Source of the DNA: Selaginella moellendorffii
Lineage: Eukaryota; Streptophyta; Lycopodiopsida; Selaginellales; Selaginellaceae
Reading direction: 5' to 3'
NCBI RefSeq assembly: GCF_000143415.4
Contig: NW_003314275.1
Location: 875,980 to 939,979 of the forward strand
Length of the DNA stretch: 64,000 nucleotides
Shown: positions 1 through 11,267 of the stretch, piece after piece
Layout: each line of letters opens with the position of its first letter
How positions within the stretch are numbered: the stretch's first letter is position 1
The notes under the pieces: generated by a model
What the model was told of the DNA's origin: nothing
Databases searched by the model: none
Seen by the model: the letters and a program-made list of their open reading frames with translations, nothing else
Translations under genes and position numbers: made by a program

Positions 1-1857
1 CCACGCTCTTGGACTTATCTTGGTAGACGAGTGTTTTCTTTTATTCAAGGTACGTTCTCCAGTGGCGATTGAACCAGAAGAAAGCGCTGTTCTCGGGACT
101 TCCTGTAGGCACTGGAAAGCAAACTTACACTCCGACGAACTTTAGACTCGCTCGTGTCCTTCGTCCATGATCCAGGAAGATAAACTTGTCGGTGTTGGAG
201 CTTCTTTTCCCAGCTGTAAACGTCACACTTCTCGGTAATGGAAGTGTCAAGTAGCCGATAGCTCTCCAGACCGGTTTTAGCTGACACGATCCTGTGCGCT
301 TGGAAACGAATGAAGCTTCAAGTTCAGGTGAATCTCCATGCATTCTCGTGCAAGTAAGCCATTCCCATCAACTCCAAGACGTTTTCCGCGTAGATCCATC
401 TGTCAACCGTTTCCCATATGCTCATAGATACCATCCTTAATCACAAAAACCGAGCGATGAAAGTTTGCGAAACCAAAAAATTACCAAACAGAGCAGTATT
501 CCAGTTAAGGCAACACTCCACACAGCAGAGAGCTTCTCACAAAGAGGCAGTAGCAACACTAGTTAGTAGCCTCAAAACAAGAGCTGGATGAGTCCAGCCC
601 GTTACATACGTCTTTGGAGAGCATCATCACAGATTGTGGAATCCTCGTGCTTTGCTGTTCAAAAACTTTTCGAAGCGTTCCTTCCTTTCTTTGCTTTGTG
701 AAGGTTTTGGATGAGATGTAGCAGTTGCAAAGGAATTCTGTTCATGAGAAAGATTGTACCACATCCTGTTCTTCCTTCTCCAGAAAATGAAGCTCCTGAA
801 TACCTTTGCCATCCGATCCCAGTAACCTCGAGAATCGGCAATGAAGACTCGAGTAGTAAACACTTCGTGAAGATGTGAGATTGTTTCAAGAAAAGCTGAG
901 TGTTCAGATGTTGCATGCGTTTTCGCATGTCGGGTTCTGCAGCGACTTCTCTTGTATATTCCAAAATGCTTTGCTCGGATGGAGCCGCGCCTGATGTCAA
1001 AAAAGAAAGTAACGAAACCTCTTACAATATCTGCTAGCTTTTCCACAATTGCCTGGAGTGTCCTTTTTTCGCAATGCAACCGTCACTTCGTTAAGCCGCA
1101 TCTTGCGCCGTCAATAGGAAGGCATTGCTTTCATCTGCATCACTAGCTTTGGACGCAATGTAGTGTTGAGAACAACTCCGAGTTGTTGAAGTTTTCATAG
1201 TCATTAGGATCGAGCCAGTGAATACGCGACTGCGATCTAAACTACTTACCTGGTTAGTTAGGCACACTATATAGTGTCAGAGACCTCCGCCTTGCTAGCT
1301 TCTACAAAGTGACCTTTGGTACCATCACTTTGGCACCAGGACATCTGTGTAGTGCGTCTCCAATGCTGTTAAGACGGCATAAGCCACTGCCTATATGTTA
1401 AAAAAACATTGAGAATCAATAATAATCTGGTCACCCTTACATTCACTAGAACAAATGTGTACCCTGGCCAGGAGCTGATAATCACGTCATCCTCGCCAAA
1501 TGTTTCTGTCATTCTGTCATAACCTCTTCAACAAAAGGCGCAGTACCGTGTCCTGGAGGAATTTGTCAGATAAGCAGAAGTGATTAACTTGCAAACTTCC
1601 AATAATTTTCTTCGACGTGAAAAAGGCTTTACCTCCGCAATATTCCATAAATACAAAAGTCCTGCTTCTTACTTTACGACAAGGGGAGCCGATTGCAAAC
1701 CTCCACATTATAGATGCTAGCGAGCTGCAAACAACAGCTTGAGGCTGCTACAACGGAAGTTCAGAGTAGAGTACCTCGGAAGTACATGTTGGTTGTGGAT
1801 TTCCACGTCCGTAGGAATCTCTGAGATTTTTCATTTAAAGGCATGCGTTGATCCATC
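1..1857. repeat. Left copy (A) of a ~1.8 kb direct duplication
   Basis: This stretch matches 5979-7783 base for base apart from scattered substitutions and small indels, for example about 50 bp present near 197-248 here but missing from the other copy. By eye the identity is about 96%, so the duplication is recent. The match begins at base 1, so this copy probably extends left of the window. It ends near 1857, after which the two copies are followed by unrelated sequence. The repeat has no transposon-like ends. It carries, on the minus strand, the 3' part of the decayed conserved gene described at 6502-8554. Confidence 0.85.
590..1857 (-). pseudogene. Truncated pseudogene, C-terminal part of a plant-conserved C2/MUN-like protein (copy A)
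   Basis: Minus-strand peptide blocks here resemble the C-terminal half of a large plant-conserved protein that I recall from angiosperms under uninformative names (At4g24610/At5g65440 class; the name is from memory and uncertain). The blocks are EIPTDVEIHNQHVLP near 1765, WPGYTFVLVN near 1460, LQAIVEKLADI near 1040, and ISHLHEVFTTRVFIADSRGYWDRM near 830. They lie in several frames with stops and a frameshift between HLNTQL and ETISHLHEVF. The C-terminal codons are frameshifted relative to copy B by a 2-base loss near 580. The upstream half is absent: homology stops at 1857, where unrelated sequence is joined. Confidence 0.6.
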
Positions 1858-1916
1858 AAACAGAAAGGCCAAGGTGATGTTAAGAGCTTGCAATACCAAA
1901 GTATTAATGAAAGACA
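1857..1916 (-). repeat. Captured fragment of DEAD-box helicase intron 2
   Basis: About 55 bases match the intron between exons 2 and 3 of the DEAD-box helicase gene at 17243-17313, with one 7-base gap and a few substitutions. The parent stretch is intronic, so this copy came from DNA or unspliced RNA rather than mature mRNA. It is joined directly to the PPR-derived fragment on its right and to the end of repeat copy A on its left. Confidence 0.75.
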
Positions 1917-2515
1917 TTTATCTCCACTCCGCTAACCACCGTGTCTCGTCGACCTACGCCACCACCGCTGATCTTCAAGTCGGCTCGAAGATGCTCATCG
2001 CGTCGTCGTACCGCTAGTTCTCCACCAGCTTGTGGACGAAAGTATTGAGCCGAGTCCTCACGTCCAGCACCGAGAACATCTTGTCCGCGACTTTGAGGGC
2101 GTCGTCCAGGCGGTCCCTGAGCGTGGAACGTCCCTTCGTGGTGTACTCCAAGCTTGTCCGCCCGGCACAGCCCGTTGCCCAGCTGGTTGTATCCGGCGTC
2201 CAGCAGCCTCCCTCGAGCGGTGTGCTCGCGCTCATCCCGTCCTCTCGGTCGCAGCGCATGAGGAGCAGCCGGTTGAGAGCCGACCCGTGCGGAGTGAATC
2301 CACGCTGGCCAGGACCTCGTCGTTGTTCTTGGAGTTGATGTAGCCGATGTAAGTCGCCGAGTAGGCCATCCTCTGGACCTCCGGGAGGTCACTGAGCTCG
2401 CTGGCAACCTCCAACTTCTCGCCGTTGCGAAGAACCGTGATGAACCGATGGACGGCCTTGCTCTCGGCCGGGCCCAGCGGAAGAGCGGCAGAGCAAACTC
2501 GGCCATGGCGCACTG
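1917..2515 (-). pseudogene. PPR pseudogene derived from the gene at 13278-14840
   Basis: The sequence follows codons in the middle of the P-class PPR gene at about 13560-14320 in the same orientation. It has suffered many internal deletions, some about 20 bp and some about 40 bp; for example the stretch between the copies of TGGAACGTCCCTTCG and CTTGTCCGCCCGG is shortened. The deletions break the reading frame, leaving only short ORFs in different frames. The first 60 bases (to about 1975) match poorly. The fragment has no start or end of a PPR gene and no promoter context, so it is not expected to make a working protein. Confidence 0.85.
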
Positions 2516-4794
2516 GCAAGCGATGCCTCACCTTGCTGTCTTTTCTTGCTTGAAACGCTGTTTCTCTCCGCCATCCGGTCGAAGACCCGGATCGCGTCTC
2601 CCTCGCCAGCCTCTTCCTCCTGTTCTTGAGCAAGGACGTGAGCATAGCATTGCTCACACCCCCTCATCACGGAGAGTGACCCAGACCGACCCTGATCTAC
2701 TTTGTGCTCAACGTTTGCATTGAATGTTTACTTGGTGTTTATTTCCGATAATTCTTTTCCGGGTTTCCCAGTTCTGCTTGGTGATGTGTTTATGCTGATT
2801 GTCATATATGTGTGCTTGGACCGCGGCATTCTGATAGCTTCCCTGGGCATTCTTATTTCATCACTAGCCAATTCGCTTTCGAGCATTTTACTTCCTTGTA
2901 CTTCCTTTTGCTCCGCAGTCTCTTTGATTTCCTACCACCTAGTTTCGTGCTGACAGACGACTCGCTGTTTACGCCGAATCGGCAAAATCTGGTCTCCGAG
3001 GGGATCAAACCTCCTCTACCAGACGGAGGATGATGAAGCCGAACAACATTCTGGCTTCTAGAGTTGATTGAGCTGGGTTACTCAGACAACATGTTCGCTC
3101 TGATCATGTTTGTCTATGAAAAAGTCTTTGCTGTGTGGCTGGTCTTGTCAATCTATGAAAATGAAAATGGAGGAGACTGATAAAAAAGATAGTGAGAGAG
3201 AGCTTCCCTGTTTGACTTGCCTGGAAGTCGAGATAGAAAGTGTTAGGCAGAGCAGAGCGCGTTACAGATAACAAGACTTCCTTTCTCGTCAAGGAGCTCT
3301 GCCCAAGGCCTGAGTTCTCTATCAATCAGCAGTGTGGGGCATCTCCAAGAAAAATCAAAAGGGAGATGAGGTGATGAGCACTTGTATGAGGAGTTTACCT
3401 GGGGAAAGATAGGCATCCTTTGTCATCCGGGCGAAGCATTTGTACTTTTATCTTGAATAGATTTCCTAGACTGCCAAAACATTTGAGCAAGGAATGTTTT
3501 TCTGCTTACCCAAAAATGTGATGGTACCCGAAAAGACCACGAAACGCACAAAGGCTCGCATTCGTGGCATGCGTTCAGCTTGTTGCTCTTAGAGATAAAG
3601 TTTGGGATTTAGATTTCGACTCATCTAGAGAATAAAACACAGATACGACCACTTCAAGTTCATTTTCAAGTTCATTCATGCACAAGTTCAAATGAGCCAA
3701 AGATCGTGATCGACTAAAATTCTTTTCGTGATTGGATCCATTGCAAAAGGAAACAAGTTTGTCAACTTTCGAGAGAAAAAACCAGCACTGGATAATCCCT
3801 AGACAAAAGAATAAAGCAAAGGTATGAGAAACAAAGCCGAGAGAGTACCATCCTCTGCGACAGATAGATTGGACTTTATCACCTCCTCCAGTTAGATAGA
3901 AGATAAAACTCAAAGAATTTCTGAATAACTCTGCGGAGCCTGTGAGGGCCATCTTGATTGTAAATCTAAGCTCCCATGTATCGCAAGCGGCCTCTTTGAC
4001 ATCTGGATGTGGCAAAACCTGTGTCAAATATTCAAAGATCCAAGAAAAAATGAGAGAGAAGAACTTACTGCATCCACCAAGTCCCGTGCTCTTCTTCGGG
4101 AGCACAGGTGCTTTACATTGTGCCTGCTCTGGAAAAAAATAACAAACTGCTTGCCACATCCTCCAGCGCAGGCCCTTGAAAATCAAGCTGTGATTGGTGT
4201 TTCCCTAGCGATTGAGATGAATCAAAATCAGCTCTTGGCTGGAGCGCCAAGGTGCAGCGCCAGAGCAACATCTCTATGAAAAACTTTCGACACTTGCCAT
4301 TCCTTCCTCGCTCTCGTGAGCCTTGGTCTGTCGCAAAGCCTTAGAGGCTTTCAAAACAATAGCACGCCCCCGGTGTGGAGTGTCCTTACGCCCCGGCCGG
4401 AGGTGGCCACCGCTACCGGGGCCTCTGCCCGCTGATAGAGCACGCCGCGAACGCCCGTGGCGTCAGGATGTGACCAACAGCGCCGACCGCCCGGAAAGCA
4501 ATGGCTGTCCAATCTTGGCGTCGGGAAAGTCGCGAAACTATGTTTGTCTTCTCAAAGCATTTCCTTCTCTATCGCAGTGATATGTTGCGACTGGGAACAG
4601 TTTGGTCCTTCGAGAAAAACGAAGGATCAAGCCAAGGACAATTATTCTTTCTAGATTGCATTTGCTTTTTCATTTGGAAAGCTGTCTACATGCACCATCT
4701 CCGAGCCAGAGACAATTATTCTCCTGAATGTCCTTTGCTTAACCAAAAACTTCCAAACTAGAATGGATTTAAGTTCTTGAAAATCATGCCGAAA
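2516..4794. other. Intergenic region with unrecognised remnants and one GC-rich island
   Basis: I see no supportable gene here. A minus-strand open frame at 3575-4186 has splice-like signals around a phrase with VLPHPDVKEAACDTW, which looks like a remnant of an exon, but I do not recognise the family. Bases 4371-4545 are strikingly GC-rich against AT-rich flanks and contain an inverted repeat, GCCCCGG at 4390-4396 against CCGGGGC at 4416-4422. The part from 2515 to 2670 may contain a further decayed piece of the PPR donor gene, but the match is weak. Confidence 0.5.
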
Positions 4795-5784
4795 TCAAAC
4801 ATGGCATAATCCTAGCACAAACCCAAATATATTTTGAAACCCACTACAAACCCTTTGAATATCATTTCTTCTCCATGTTTTTGTTTGGTAGTTGTACAAA
4901 GCCAAAAAATCTGGATGTGCAATCAGAAGTATGCTGTTATAAGCCATACATACAGGTTCCACAATATTGTTCCATTGATGAGTAGTTTCTTCAACAAAAC
5001 CTGTAGAATCCAGCTTCAATAAATAACATCTAAACTTGGTTGAAGTTGTCACAAATAAAGATTTTGCTGTTACTACAAGGGTATCAAAGTAAAAATATTC
5101 ATCTGTCATACGATAGCCACGATGGTCCTGTGCCCGTGTTGTCACAAGATTAGATAAGTTGCTATCACATAAATTGAGGCACCACACCTCAACATCCCCT
5201 GAAAACCCTATGCAATATATATATAATTTGTTATCCCTGAAAATTGTATCGAATAACGTTTCACTAGGCACCAAAACTTCGTTCCACAATCCTGTTTTTC
5301 CTGAATCATATACATAAATCATGACTCCCTGCTCCATGTCCCTAAGTACACAGGCCCAATAACGCTCTCCAGAGAAGTCCATCCCCATTGCAGTCTCCTT
5401 AGAACATGGTTCACCATCCAAATAAAGTGGTGGGAGCATCTTAGATGCTCCAGTGAGAGGATTCCAGACCATAAAATCTTTTCCTCTCATCCCAAGTATC
5501 AAACCACCGCTAGAGTTCAAAACACGATCCATGTTATGCTCCATGAGAACCCAATCACTTGCTTCTTGCCCCGTAAAGGGATTGCATCTGAAAAGAGGCC
5601 CTTCACTATCCAGATCTTGACCCAAAACATGAGGAGGACTACGATTCAAGTGTTGTGTGTAGTGAAGAGCAGCAAATCCCGGTGTCTCTATGAGATCCTT
5701 CCATTTCTTGCACACGGCTCTCGCGCGCCACAAAGCAACTGCTGGCAAGCGCTTGAGCACCTCCTCAACTGGGATCCAATCCAT
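4795..5784 (-). CDS. F-box protein with C-terminal beta-propeller-like region
   Basis: Intronless 329-residue protein. Residues 1-40 form an F-box (IPVEEVLKRLPAVALWRARAVCKKWKDLI), which binds SKP1 in SCF ubiquitin ligases. The rest looks like the plant F-box-associated propeller that selects targets, with phrases such as FMVWNPLTGASKMLPPL and CLNLCDSNLSNLV. I chose the ATG at 5784 because the frame extends only 4 codons further, to a GTG. The length is normal for the family and I see no breaks. It sits just upstream of repeat copy B and is the only intact member of a local family: two decayed relatives lie on the opposite strand at 11268-12862. The substrate cannot be told from sequence. Confidence 0.88.
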   Translation of the reverse strand: MDWIPVEEVLKRLPAVALWRARAVCKKWKDLIETPGFAALHYTQHLNRSPPHVLGQDLDSEGPLFRCNPFTGQEASDWVLMEHNMDRVLNSSGGLILGMRGKDFMVWNPLTGASKMLPPLYLDGEPCSKETAMGMDFSGERYWACVLRDMEQGVMIYVYDSGKTGLWNEVLVPSETLFDTIFRDNKLYIYCIGFSGDVEVWCLNLCDSNLSNLVTTRAQDHRGYRMTDEYFYFDTLVVTAKSLFVTTSTKFRCYLLKLDSTGFVEETTHQWNNIVEPVCMAYNSILLIAHPDFLALYNYQTKTWRRNDIQRVCSGFQNIFGFVLGLCHV

Positions 5785-5978
5785 GACTACCCTCACCTTG
5801 ACCTAGCCTAAACGGCGATAGGGTTTCACCTTTCTTGCTTTAAAACAAGGGAAAAGAGGAGAGAACCCAGGAAAGGGTGCATTAGAATGCTGAAAACAAC
5901 GACCGTGGTCTGGATCACGAGCTCGCAAAGAAGGCCTTGCAGAGTTATATCCTGTGGTCACGGCCATCTTTGAGCGCC

Positions 5979-7783
5979 ACGCTCTTGGACTTATCTTGGT
6001 AGACGAGTGTTTTCTTTTATTCAAGGTACGTTCTCCAGTGGCGATTGAACCAGAAGAAAGCGCTGTTCTCGGGACTTCCTGTAGGCACTGGAAAGCAAAC
6101 TTACACTCTGACGAACTTTAGACTCGCTCGTGTCCTTCGTCCATGATCCAGGAAGATAAACTTGTCGGTGTTAAGTGTCAAGTAGCCGATAGCTCTCCAG
6201 ACCGGTTTTAGCTGACACGATCCTGTGCGCTTGGAAACGAATGAAACTTCAAGTTCAGGTGAATCTCCATGCATTCTCGTGCAAGTAAGCCATTCCCATC
6301 AACTCCAAGACGTTTTCCGCGTTGTCAGGATAGATCCATCTGTCAACCGTTTCCCATATGCTCGTAGATACCATCCTTACCGAGCAATGAAAGTTTGCGA
6401 AACCAAAAAATTACCAAACCGAGCAGTATTCCAGTTAAGGCAACACTCCACACAGCAGAGAGCTTCTCACAAAGAGGCAGTAGCAACACTAGTTAGTAGC
6501 GTCAAAACAAGTAGCTGGATGAATCGAGCCCGTTACCTACGTCTTTGGCGAGCATCATCACAGATTGTGGAATCCTCGTGCTTTGCTGTTCTAAAATTTT
6601 TCGAAGCGTTCCTTCCTTTCTTTGCTTTGTGAAGGTTTTGGATGAGATGTAGTAGTTGTAAGGGAATTCTGTTCATGAGAAAGATTGTACCACAACCTGT
6701 TCTTCCTTCTCCAGAAAATGAAGCTCCTGAATATATTTGCCATCCGATCCCAGTAACCTCGAGAATCGGCAATGAAGACTCGAGTAGTAAACACTTCGTG
6801 AAGATGTGAGATTGTTTCAAGAAAAGCTGAGTGTTCAGATGTTGCATGCGTTTTCACATGTCGGGTTCTCCAGCCACTTCTCTTGTATCTTCCAAAATGC
6901 TTTGCTCGGATGGCCTGATGTCAAAAAAGAAAGTAACGAAACCTCTTACAATATCTGCTAGCTTTTCCACAATTGCCTGGAGTCTCCTTTTTTCGCAATG
7001 CAACCGTCACTTCGTTAAGCTGCATCTTGCACCGTCAATAGGAAGGCATTGCTTTCATCTGCATCACTAGCTTTGGACGCAATGTAGTGTTGAGAACAAC
7101 TCCGAGTTGTTGAAGTTTTCATAGTCATTAGGATCGAGCCAGCGAATACGCGACTGCAATCTAAACTACTTACCTGATTAGTTAGGCACACTATATAGTG
7201 TCAGAGACCTTCGCCTTGCTAGCTTCTACAAAGTGACCTTTGGTACCATCACTTTGGCACCAGAACATCTGTGTAGTGCGTCTCCAATGCTGTTAAGACG
7301 GCATAAGCCACCGCCTATATGTTAAAAAAACATTGAGAATCGATAATAATCTGGTCACCCTTACATTCACTAGAACAAATGTGTACCCTGGCCAGGAGCT
7401 GATAATCACGTCATCCTCGCCAAATGTTTCTGTCATTCTGTCATAACCTCTTCCACAAAAGGCGCAGTACCGTGTCCTGGAGGAATTTGTCAGATAAGCA
7501 GAAGTGCTTAACTTGCAAACTTCCAATAATTTTTTTCGACGTGAAAAAGGCTTTACCTCCGCCATATTCCTTAAATACAAAAGTCCTGCTTCTTACTTTA
7601 CGACAAGGGGAGCCGATTGCAAACCTCCACATTATAGATGCTAGCGAGCTGCAAACAACAGCTTGAGCCTGCTACAACGGAAGTTCAGAGTAGAGTACCT
7701 CGGAAGTACATGTTGGTTGTGGATTTCCACGTCCGTAGGAATCTCTGAGATTTTTCATTTAAAGGTATGCGTTGATCCACCAA
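5979..7783. repeat. Right copy (B) of the ~1.8 kb direct duplication
   Basis: It matches bases 1-1857. The right edge of the match falls near 7783, at the shared GTTGATCCA(T/C)CAAA. Beyond it copy B continues smoothly into further blocks of the same decayed gene, while copy A does not, so copy B is the more complete version and copy A was probably cut by a later rearrangement. The left edge may lie upstream of 5979, because copy A runs off the window. Confidence 0.85.
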
Positions 7784-8554
7784 AAACCCGTCACTTGTAG
7801 TCGCAACAAAGCCATCAGTTTCCGCCATGAGTCGCTTGCATCTTTTCCTCGCAGGAGTCTAATCAGAAGCCACGTGAGAGAAAGAAAATCATCTTGAACG
7901 ACATACTCTCGACAGGCACAAGCAGCGGTTCGGAATTACTTCCAGGCAAGAACTTCGGTGCAGCGACACCAGATGGCGGCTGAAAGAAATAACAGGGAGG
8001 CGATGCCTCGTCAAGACAATTCTCAAAAACAAAAGCCAGAAGCAGGGAAAGTTGTTCTTCAACACCTGCAAAAATCCGTTTCTAGCGAGCCATAATCCTA
8101 AGTACTCATTTCTGTTGCGGCTTACCTCCTGTCGTTTAGGCTCACTCTCATCCCTGGCAGTGATTATAAGAATCAACAGCTCATAATCAATGGTAGGCAA
8201 TCTTCCCAAATGCAAGGTACCTGAAAGACTCCATTGTGAAATCGAAAGCGTACCGAGTTTGGTATAAATGACCGAAACACCGTAATACAGTAAACTCCAT
8301 TGCCAGGACCCATACAATCGTAGTCTTCGCCGTCCAAAATGGTGCACTTTCGTACCAACCTCCAAAACGCAACAGTTTCCCCCACCGAAAGAGATAAACG
8401 CAAATAGGAAAGGTGAAGAAAAACAGCAAAATTTAGTAACCTTTCTCAGGGCAAGTTCCCATGATGTACTGATAAACAGCTGCAATTTTCCAACACATTC
8501 ATCATCGTGCTCCCTATAGATTGGCCACCATCGCACACGGTCGCTCTGAGACAT
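6502..8554 (-). pseudogene. Pseudogene of a plant-conserved C2/MUN-like protein (copy B, longer)
   Basis: Read on the minus strand, ordered peptide blocks follow one protein family: WWPIYREHDDECVGKLQLFI near 8530, SWELALRKVTKF, SWQWSLLYYGVSVIYTKL near 8290, KRCKRLMAETDGFV near 7830, EIPTDVEIHNQHVLP near 7740, WPGYTFVLVN near 7385, ISHLHEVFTTRVFIADSRGYWDRM near 6775, and a C-terminal IPQSVMMLAKDVGNGLDSSSYLF with a stop at 6502. Spacing between blocks suits small introns. The gene is broken: the codon after EPDM is TGA here (CGA in copy A), a frameshift precedes the HLHEVF block, and no long frame survives. In intact plant relatives the protein is over 1,000 residues, so the N-terminal part is missing or lost in the debris at 8.6-11.2 kb. 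The family name is from memory. Confidence 0.65.
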
Positions 8555-11267
8555 TCACGGGTACCTGGTGCACAGAAAAAAGCGAAAGTTTAAAAAGAAA
8601 TTCCATAGAAAGCAAAGGACCTGTTCCACAGCACACTTTGGATCCAACGTGCGAAGTGCAGTATATTCGTCCATATATTTCTATGATCAGAATTCATACT
8701 TGACATAAAACTGAAAAGCATATTAGTTACTCACCCGTACCAACGCGATACCCTTTACTCCCCTGGAAGCCTGAAGAAAGCCTCGTCAAGCTGTTTGGTG
8801 AAGTTCTGCCTGGCTTTGTCACTCTTCGCCTCATGTGGAGCTTCTGTAGAAACACCAGTCGGTTTTGAAGTATATCATCCCATGCTTCGACATCATCTTC
8901 TCAGTTGAAGAACAAAAATGCTCCAAGTTTTTTCCAATTTTTACATCCTGGTGAGGTCATGACCTGAGCCAGAGTTCCTTCAGCATCTTCGTGAGCAGGT
9001 GACGCAGAAAGTAGCGGATTTGATGGCCAACTTCCCAGCATCTACTGTGGAGTGTGATATGTGCTACCTTTCTCAAGAATGAGAGAAGTGATTGATCGTT
9101 TTTGTAATATAGAAATTCGTTTTTGTAAGTTTCTCTAGGCACTGGACGACAGGCGGATGAAGATCACACGTCCAGGGAACATTTTCTATCTGTTATGAAA
9201 GAGACGACGGGGATCTGTCCATGATCTCATGGCCGATTTCATGTGAGTTCTTATCAACATCAATGTTTCCAGCAAAGTATCGCTGCGATAGAGAAGGAAA
9301 ATATTTTCAGGAGAGGTTTTGCGACTTTGAAAAGCTCGAACTGGGAGGAACATTGAAGCAGCCATGCGACGAAAATGCAGGTGAAGCTATTTTCTTGTTC
9401 TCGATCAATTCGCTTTCTAGTTCTCGAATGATTCGATCGACTTCGTTCTTGACAAAGGAGCACTGGATGCTGTGCATGGACAGGCGGATGAAGGTCACAC
9501 GTCCGGGAAACGTGTTCTATCAGAGGTGCGCTTTCTTTTCCTTTCCATTTCGTTCTTCGTTCTTTTCTCGAGAGTGACAGTTTTTTTGAACAGGTCAAAA
9601 GAGTGTTAAGGCTTTTGGGAAAGTATGCTTGCATCACCCAGATACTTGGCTCATGTATGCTACAGAGGGTGCGGGCCACAGAGCTCCAAGTCAAGGTGAA
9701 CAAGCTCGCAAATTCTCCTCCCGTATGAGATTTCTTCGTGGGGATCGGATCGAGTTTATCCTAATTTGTATTTCTAGATTTTTAAGCGTGCGTTGTTGCT
9801 TTCAAGGGCGAAAGGCTGTGGTGGTAGTAAAGGTTTTGAAGGTTTTCACATGTCTTTCAATACCATAGGATTTTGGCACTGGTAACATGGACACTCACGT
9901 TTGTACCACGTCAAGGAATCCCGCGGCTCGCTTAGAAATGTACAAGATGGTACCGATTGAGCTATAGTGCTCTATGAGAAGGCTATCAGCGGTATGCTGG
10001 CCCTGTGCTCTAAAATGCCTTTTGCTTGTATGCAGAGACTCCACAAGGGGACCAACAACTGGCGTGGTTGGGAGATTCCACCGAAAGGAACGTCTTTCCA
10101 GCGATTTGGCACACAAGTCGCGGCATCTGTAGGCGAGAATGATCCTACTTGGCCAAAGATTACAAGGCTGTGGAACTGGAGGCTGGTCGAACATTTCAAG
10201 GTACAGCACATTCCGTAATATCTGCTTGCTAAAATGTTTTAGAAGGTTTTTGGAGCAAATGGCATCCCTAGGCCAAGGGTCCTTAATAACTCAATCAATG
10301 GCTTGGATTTAGGTTCCCTGGTGTATATATATATTTTAGAGCAACAGTTAGCATAGGAATTCTTTGAGAGAGTTTACTTCACTCTATTTGTTGGTAGGTA
10401 CTAATTGTGGTCCATGTTACCAGGCATGAGTATTTGGCACCTGGTAGATAGCTACTTGCCAACCATGTCGAAACGTTGGTTATAGGAGTCCTGTTATAAA
10501 ACAGAAGAAGGTACGTGATCTTTGATAAAAGGAACACCAGTAAGTGATGCAAGCATACTTAAACCTTAAAAAGAAGAACGAAAGAGAAACTAAAAAAGAA
10601 AGGAAAAGCACCTCCAGAAACACTTCCCGGGTCATCCGCATGTCCAAGAATAGCATCCAGTGCTCCTATTTAAAGAACGAAGTCGAATGAATCGCTAGAA
10701 CAAAGAAAAGCGAGTAAAACACATTGTTTTCAGCTCGATCGAGAAAAGAGATTCAAGAAAAATATGCATTTCCGGGAAACATTGGTGTTGGACGTTCATA
10801 ACTCAGAAAAACACTCACGTGGAAATCAGTAAGGACAGATTGCTGTCGTCTCTTTGGCAGCGAATAACGACTTCATCTCTGCCAAACAATCGGTGGTTAC
10901 AACTGAGGGAAAGGCGAAGCACCTCTGATAGAGACGTGTGATCTTCACCCGCCTGTCCACGCACCGCAGTGCCTTGTCCATTCGAGTAAAAGAGTAAACT
11001 GTCAGAAAAAGAAATTTACCAAGACAGAACCTAGCGGCTAAGAAACATAGAATAAAACTAAGTTATAATCTCTTCTCCTCATGAGAAAGGAAGGACATAT
11101 CGTACTCGACAGTAATCAGCCATGAAAGCAGCCACTTCTGCTCTTGGAAAAATGAGAAGATGCCAAAGGAAGCTTCCTAAAACGATGACACAAATCTTGA
11201 CACTTCGTCAGCTTGTACGGAAACCTTAGTGACACCTTAAACCTAAGGAAAAAAGGTTTATGAGGTT
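8555..11267. other. Gene debris with inverted duplicated fragments
   Basis: No intact gene is visible. A short motif around ACAGGCGGATGAAG..CACACGTCC occurs at 9149-9200 and 9473-9540 on the plus strand and, inverted, at about 10607-10660 and 10917-10975. The inverted match around 9390-9540 extends over roughly 130 bases and includes a segment whose minus-strand reading contains SMHSIQCSFVKNEVDRII. The plus-strand frame at 9967-10218 (LHKGTNNWRGWEIPPKG) is open for 83 codons but not recognised. These look like rearranged, decaying exon fragments. Confidence 0.5.

Noticed and set aside
3575-4186. 203-codon minus-strand frame
   Set aside because: Contains splice-like interruptions and hydrophobic intron-like stretches; no recognisable domain. 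Treated as debris.
1-7783. The two 1.8 kb repeats as LTRs of one retrotransposon
   Set aside because: No TG..CA ends, primer site or pol genes; the interval holds an F-box gene and the repeats carry exons of a conserved gene.
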